Part shown: positions 6,256-7,908 of the stretch, piece after piece | How positions within the stretch are numbered: position 1 is the first letter of the stretch | How the letters are laid out: the number at the start of each line of letters is the position of its first letter | DNA from: Candidatus Rokuibacteriota bacterium | GTDB lineage: Bacteria > Methylomirabilota > Methylomirabilia > Rokubacteriales > CSP1-6 | NCBI GenBank assembly: GCA_016201645.1 | Contig: JACQCL010000120.1 | Span: 1-7,908 of the forward strand | DNA: 7,908 bases | Reading direction: 5' to 3' | Made by a program: the position numbers and the translations under genes | The notes under the pieces: model-generated | What the model saw: only the letters and a program-made list of their open reading frames with translations | Told to the model about the DNA's origin: nothing | Database searches by the model: none

Positions 6256-6419
6256 CTTTCCCTTTTCGTCGAGGGGGCGCCGGTCTCCGGTCCATCTTGA
6301 CGAACCCCATGCCTCGTGATAACCAGGGACCGGCTGAACCTGGGAACCTTGTTGAGGGGATGACCCTGACAGTGGCGGTGTCTGAGGGGTAGCGCACAAG
6401 CGAACAGGGAGGGGAAGCC
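6256..6419 (+). other. Intergenic region before the Nramp-like gene
   Basis: These 164 bases separate the PDZ gene from the transporter. I find no clear rho-independent terminator: there is no GC-rich stem followed by a T run. TTGACG (6297-6302) looks like a -35 box, but the best -10 at the right distance is poor (GATAAC at 6318-6323 with a 15-bp spacer). Two similar direct repeats lie at 6321-6331 and 6337-6348. The Shine-Dalgarno closes the region. The gap itself suggests separate regulation, but no promoter can be called firmly. Confidence 0.5.
6407..6414 (+). promoter_or_regulatory. Shine-Dalgarno of the Nramp-like transporter
   Basis: GGGAGGGG contains GGAGG (6408-6412) with 7 bases to ATG 6420, a near-ideal ribosome binding site that fixes the start. 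It supports independent translation of this gene after the 164-bp gap, unlike the three coupled genes upstream. Confidence 0.8.
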
Positions 6420-7895
6420 ATGGCGGCGGAAACACGACCTGGCGGACGCGGACCGGCCTTTGAGGTTGCCGACTTTCCTAAGCCCCCTGAGATCAAGGGT
6501 ATCGGGCCCCTCTTCGCCATTCTGGGGCCCGCCGTCATTGCCCTGGGGGGGACCATCGGAGGTGGGGAGTGGCTTGTGGGGCCCTCGCTCTTCGTCAAGT
6601 GGGGGCTGGCGCTCCTCTGGATCACCACGGTCTCCTCGGTTCTGCAGACGTTCCTGAACCTGGAGATGTGCCGGTATACCCTCTACACAGGGGAGCCGAT
6701 CACGCTTGGCTTCATGCGACTGGCCCCGGGGAAGGTCTTCTGGGGCTGGCTCTTCACCATTGCTGGCTTCCTCGAGCGGGCCCTGCCCGGGTGGGCCCTG
6801 GGGGCCGCCACGGCCGTGGCAGCCTTGCAACTGGGCAAGATCCCGGGTGCCGCCGACCGACCCACGGTGGTGGTCTGGGGCTTGATCGTTTTCGCCTCCT
6901 GCGTGGTCGTGATGTTCTTCGGCCGGACCATTGAACGGACCCTGGAGTGGGCGAACTGGATCATGATGTTCGTCGTCCTGGGGGGGCTCCTCCTTCTGGA
7001 CCTCTACATCGTCCCGGCCTCGGTGTGGTGGGAGGGGATCAAGGGGTTCGTCAGTTTCGGGTCGGTTCCGACTGGTGTTGACATTCTACTACTGGGTGCC
7101 CTGGTGGGTTACTCGGCCTACGGCGGGTTCGGCAACAACGCCATCAGCAACTGGTACCGTGACAAGGGCTACGGGATGGGCTCCCTGGTGGGTTACATCC
7201 CCGCCGCCGTCGGGGGCAAGGTGGTGAAAGTATCCCCGGCAGGCAGGGTCCCACGCCTTACCGCCGAGAACCTCGACAGTTGGAAGGGGTGGTGGAGGCT
7301 CCTCAACATCGATCAGTGGTGGATCTTCTTCGGCGGAGCGATGATGGGGATGTTCCTGCCCGGCATACTATACGTGTCGAGCCTCCCCCGCGGTCAGGAT
7401 CTCCCCTCGTGGGGCATCGCCGCCTCCCCAGCCAGTGGCCTCGTGCAGTCCCTGGGCAACTTCGGCTGGTTCCTGGCCCTCTTCTTCGGGTTCTGGATCC
7501 TCTACTCCACCGCCATCAGCAACGTGGACCTGGTGGTACGGCAGTCCAGCGACATGCTCTGGTGGAGCCTGGATTGGGTGCGGACCTGGGCCAGGGAGGA
7601 CATCCGGCGCATTTACTACCCCCTGCTGATCATCTTCTTCATCTGGGGCGTGCTCTTCGTGAACATCACGCTGCCGCTGGTGATCTTCGCCGTCAGCGCG
7701 AATATCGCCAATTTCACCATGGCCCTGTCCGCCATCTTGACCATCATCGTCAACCGGAAGTTCGTGCCGAAGGAGTACCGCGGGAGCGTTCTCCGCGAGG
7801 TCATGCTGGTGGCGAGCCTCCTCTTCTTCGGCTTCTTCTTTGCCATGTTCTTGATCCACCCGGGCGGTCTCGCCAAGGCCCTGGGGAGGAAGTAG
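6420..7895 (+). CDS. Divergent Nramp-like (SLC11-related) membrane transporter
   Basis: A 491-residue polytopic inner-membrane protein with about 11-12 hydrophobic segments, most like the Nramp/SLC11 branch of the LeuT-fold (APC) superfamily. A soluble N-terminus of about 28 residues precedes TM1 (29-55), whose centre is a helix-breaking GGTIGGGEW (43-51). Other segments are near 62-80, 105-135, 150-168, 178-198, 220-235, 300-320, 345-366, 400-423, 427-444 and 458-478. The TM6 region reads LGALVGYSAYGGFGNNAISNWYRD (225-248), followed by a long soluble loop (about 265-297). The canonical DPGN of TM1 and MPHN-type motif of TM6 are both absent, so Mn/Fe transport should not be assumed. SNVDLVVRQSSDMLWW (367-382) resembles the late loop of Nramp-related bacterial proteins. 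Gly codons favour GGG and Ala codons favour GCC more than in the neighbours, by eye. The family is fairly sure; the substrate is unknown. Confidence 0.78.
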   Translation: MAAETRPGGRGPAFEVADFPKPPEIKGIGPLFAILGPAVIALGGTIGGGEWLVGPSLFVKWGLALLWITTVSSVLQTFLNLEMCRYTLYTGEPITLGFMRLAPGKVFWGWLFTIAGFLERALPGWALGAATAVAALQLGKIPGAADRPTVVVWGLIVFASCVVVMFFGRTIERTLEWANWIMMFVVLGGLLLLDLYIVPASVWWEGIKGFVSFGSVPTGVDILLLGALVGYSAYGGFGNNAISNWYRDKGYGMGSLVGYIPAAVGGKVVKVSPAGRVPRLTAENLDSWKGWWRLLNIDQWWIFFGGAMMGMFLPGILYVSSLPRGQDLPSWGIAASPASGLVQSLGNFGWFLALFFGFWILYSTAISNVDLVVRQSSDMLWWSLDWVRTWAREDIRRIYYPLLIIFFIWGVLFVNITLPLVIFAVSANIANFTMALSAILTIIVNRKFVPKEYRGSVLREVMLVASLLFFGFFFAMFLIHPGGLAKALGRK

Positions 7896-7908
7896 GGACC
7901 CACCGCGG

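Noticed and set aside
6256..6300. Intrinsic terminator after the PDZ gene
   Set aside because: Short GC-rich palindromic pieces (such as CCGGTCTCCGG) occur, but there is no stable stem followed by a T run.
6297..6325. Candidate promoter for the transporter starting with TTGACG
   Set aside because: The -35 is good, but at 17 bp the -10 would be TAACCA (2 of 6). GATAAC needs a 15-bp spacer. Not strong enough to annotate as a promoter.
5559..6830. A 423-codon minus-strand frame spanning the PDZ gene and the transporter start
   Set aside because: Low-complexity Arg/Pro/Ser-rich translation crossing two well-supported genes and an intergenic gap; an antisense artefact.

Overview
This is a GC-rich bacterial window with tightly packed genes and little intergenic DNA. 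An MsbA-like exporter, sugar-nucleotide-type enzymes and a secreted PDZ protein suggest a didermic (Gram-negative) bacterium. The gene content and codon style remind me of environmental lineages such as Candidatus Rokubacteria/Methylomirabilota or deltaproteobacteria-like groups. That placement is inference only, because no rRNA or tRNA gene is present to support it.

Left half (1-3671, all minus strand). Read in transcription order, there is a stand-alone flavin reductase (3671-3183), a DegT/DnrJ/EryC1/StrS-type PLP sugar aminotransferase (3148-2069), a GT4-like glycosyltransferase (2072-942) and the first 312 codons of an MsbA-like ABC exporter (937 to beyond the left edge). The spacings are 34 bp, a 4-bp overlap (GTGA) and 4 bp, so this reads as one operon. 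The last three genes make a coherent cell-surface glycoconjugate set: amino sugar formation, sugar transfer, then lipid or glycolipid flipping across the inner membrane. The flavin reductase at the head fits this theme least well.

Centre (3672-3867). A 196-bp divergent regulatory region holds a very good sigma70-type promoter for the rightward genes (TTGACT, 17 bp, TATACT). It also holds a weaker candidate promoter for the leftward operon. Both help to exclude upstream start codons.

Right half (3868-7895, plus strand). Three very tightly linked genes follow: an Mrp/ApbC-type Fe-S carrier P-loop ATPase, a stand-alone LON substrate-binding-domain protein (1-bp gap) and a secreted two-PDZ protein without a protease domain (TAATG overlap). 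After 164 bp comes a divergent member of the Nramp-like metal transporter superfamily (6420-7895), with its own strong Shine-Dalgarno sequence. It lacks the canonical Nramp metal-binding motifs. I saw no CRISPR array, insertion sequence, integrase, tRNA or rRNA. I see no convincing new defence or mobile system. The most interesting items are the atypical Nramp-like protein and the LON-only plus PDZ-only pair coupled to Mrp.
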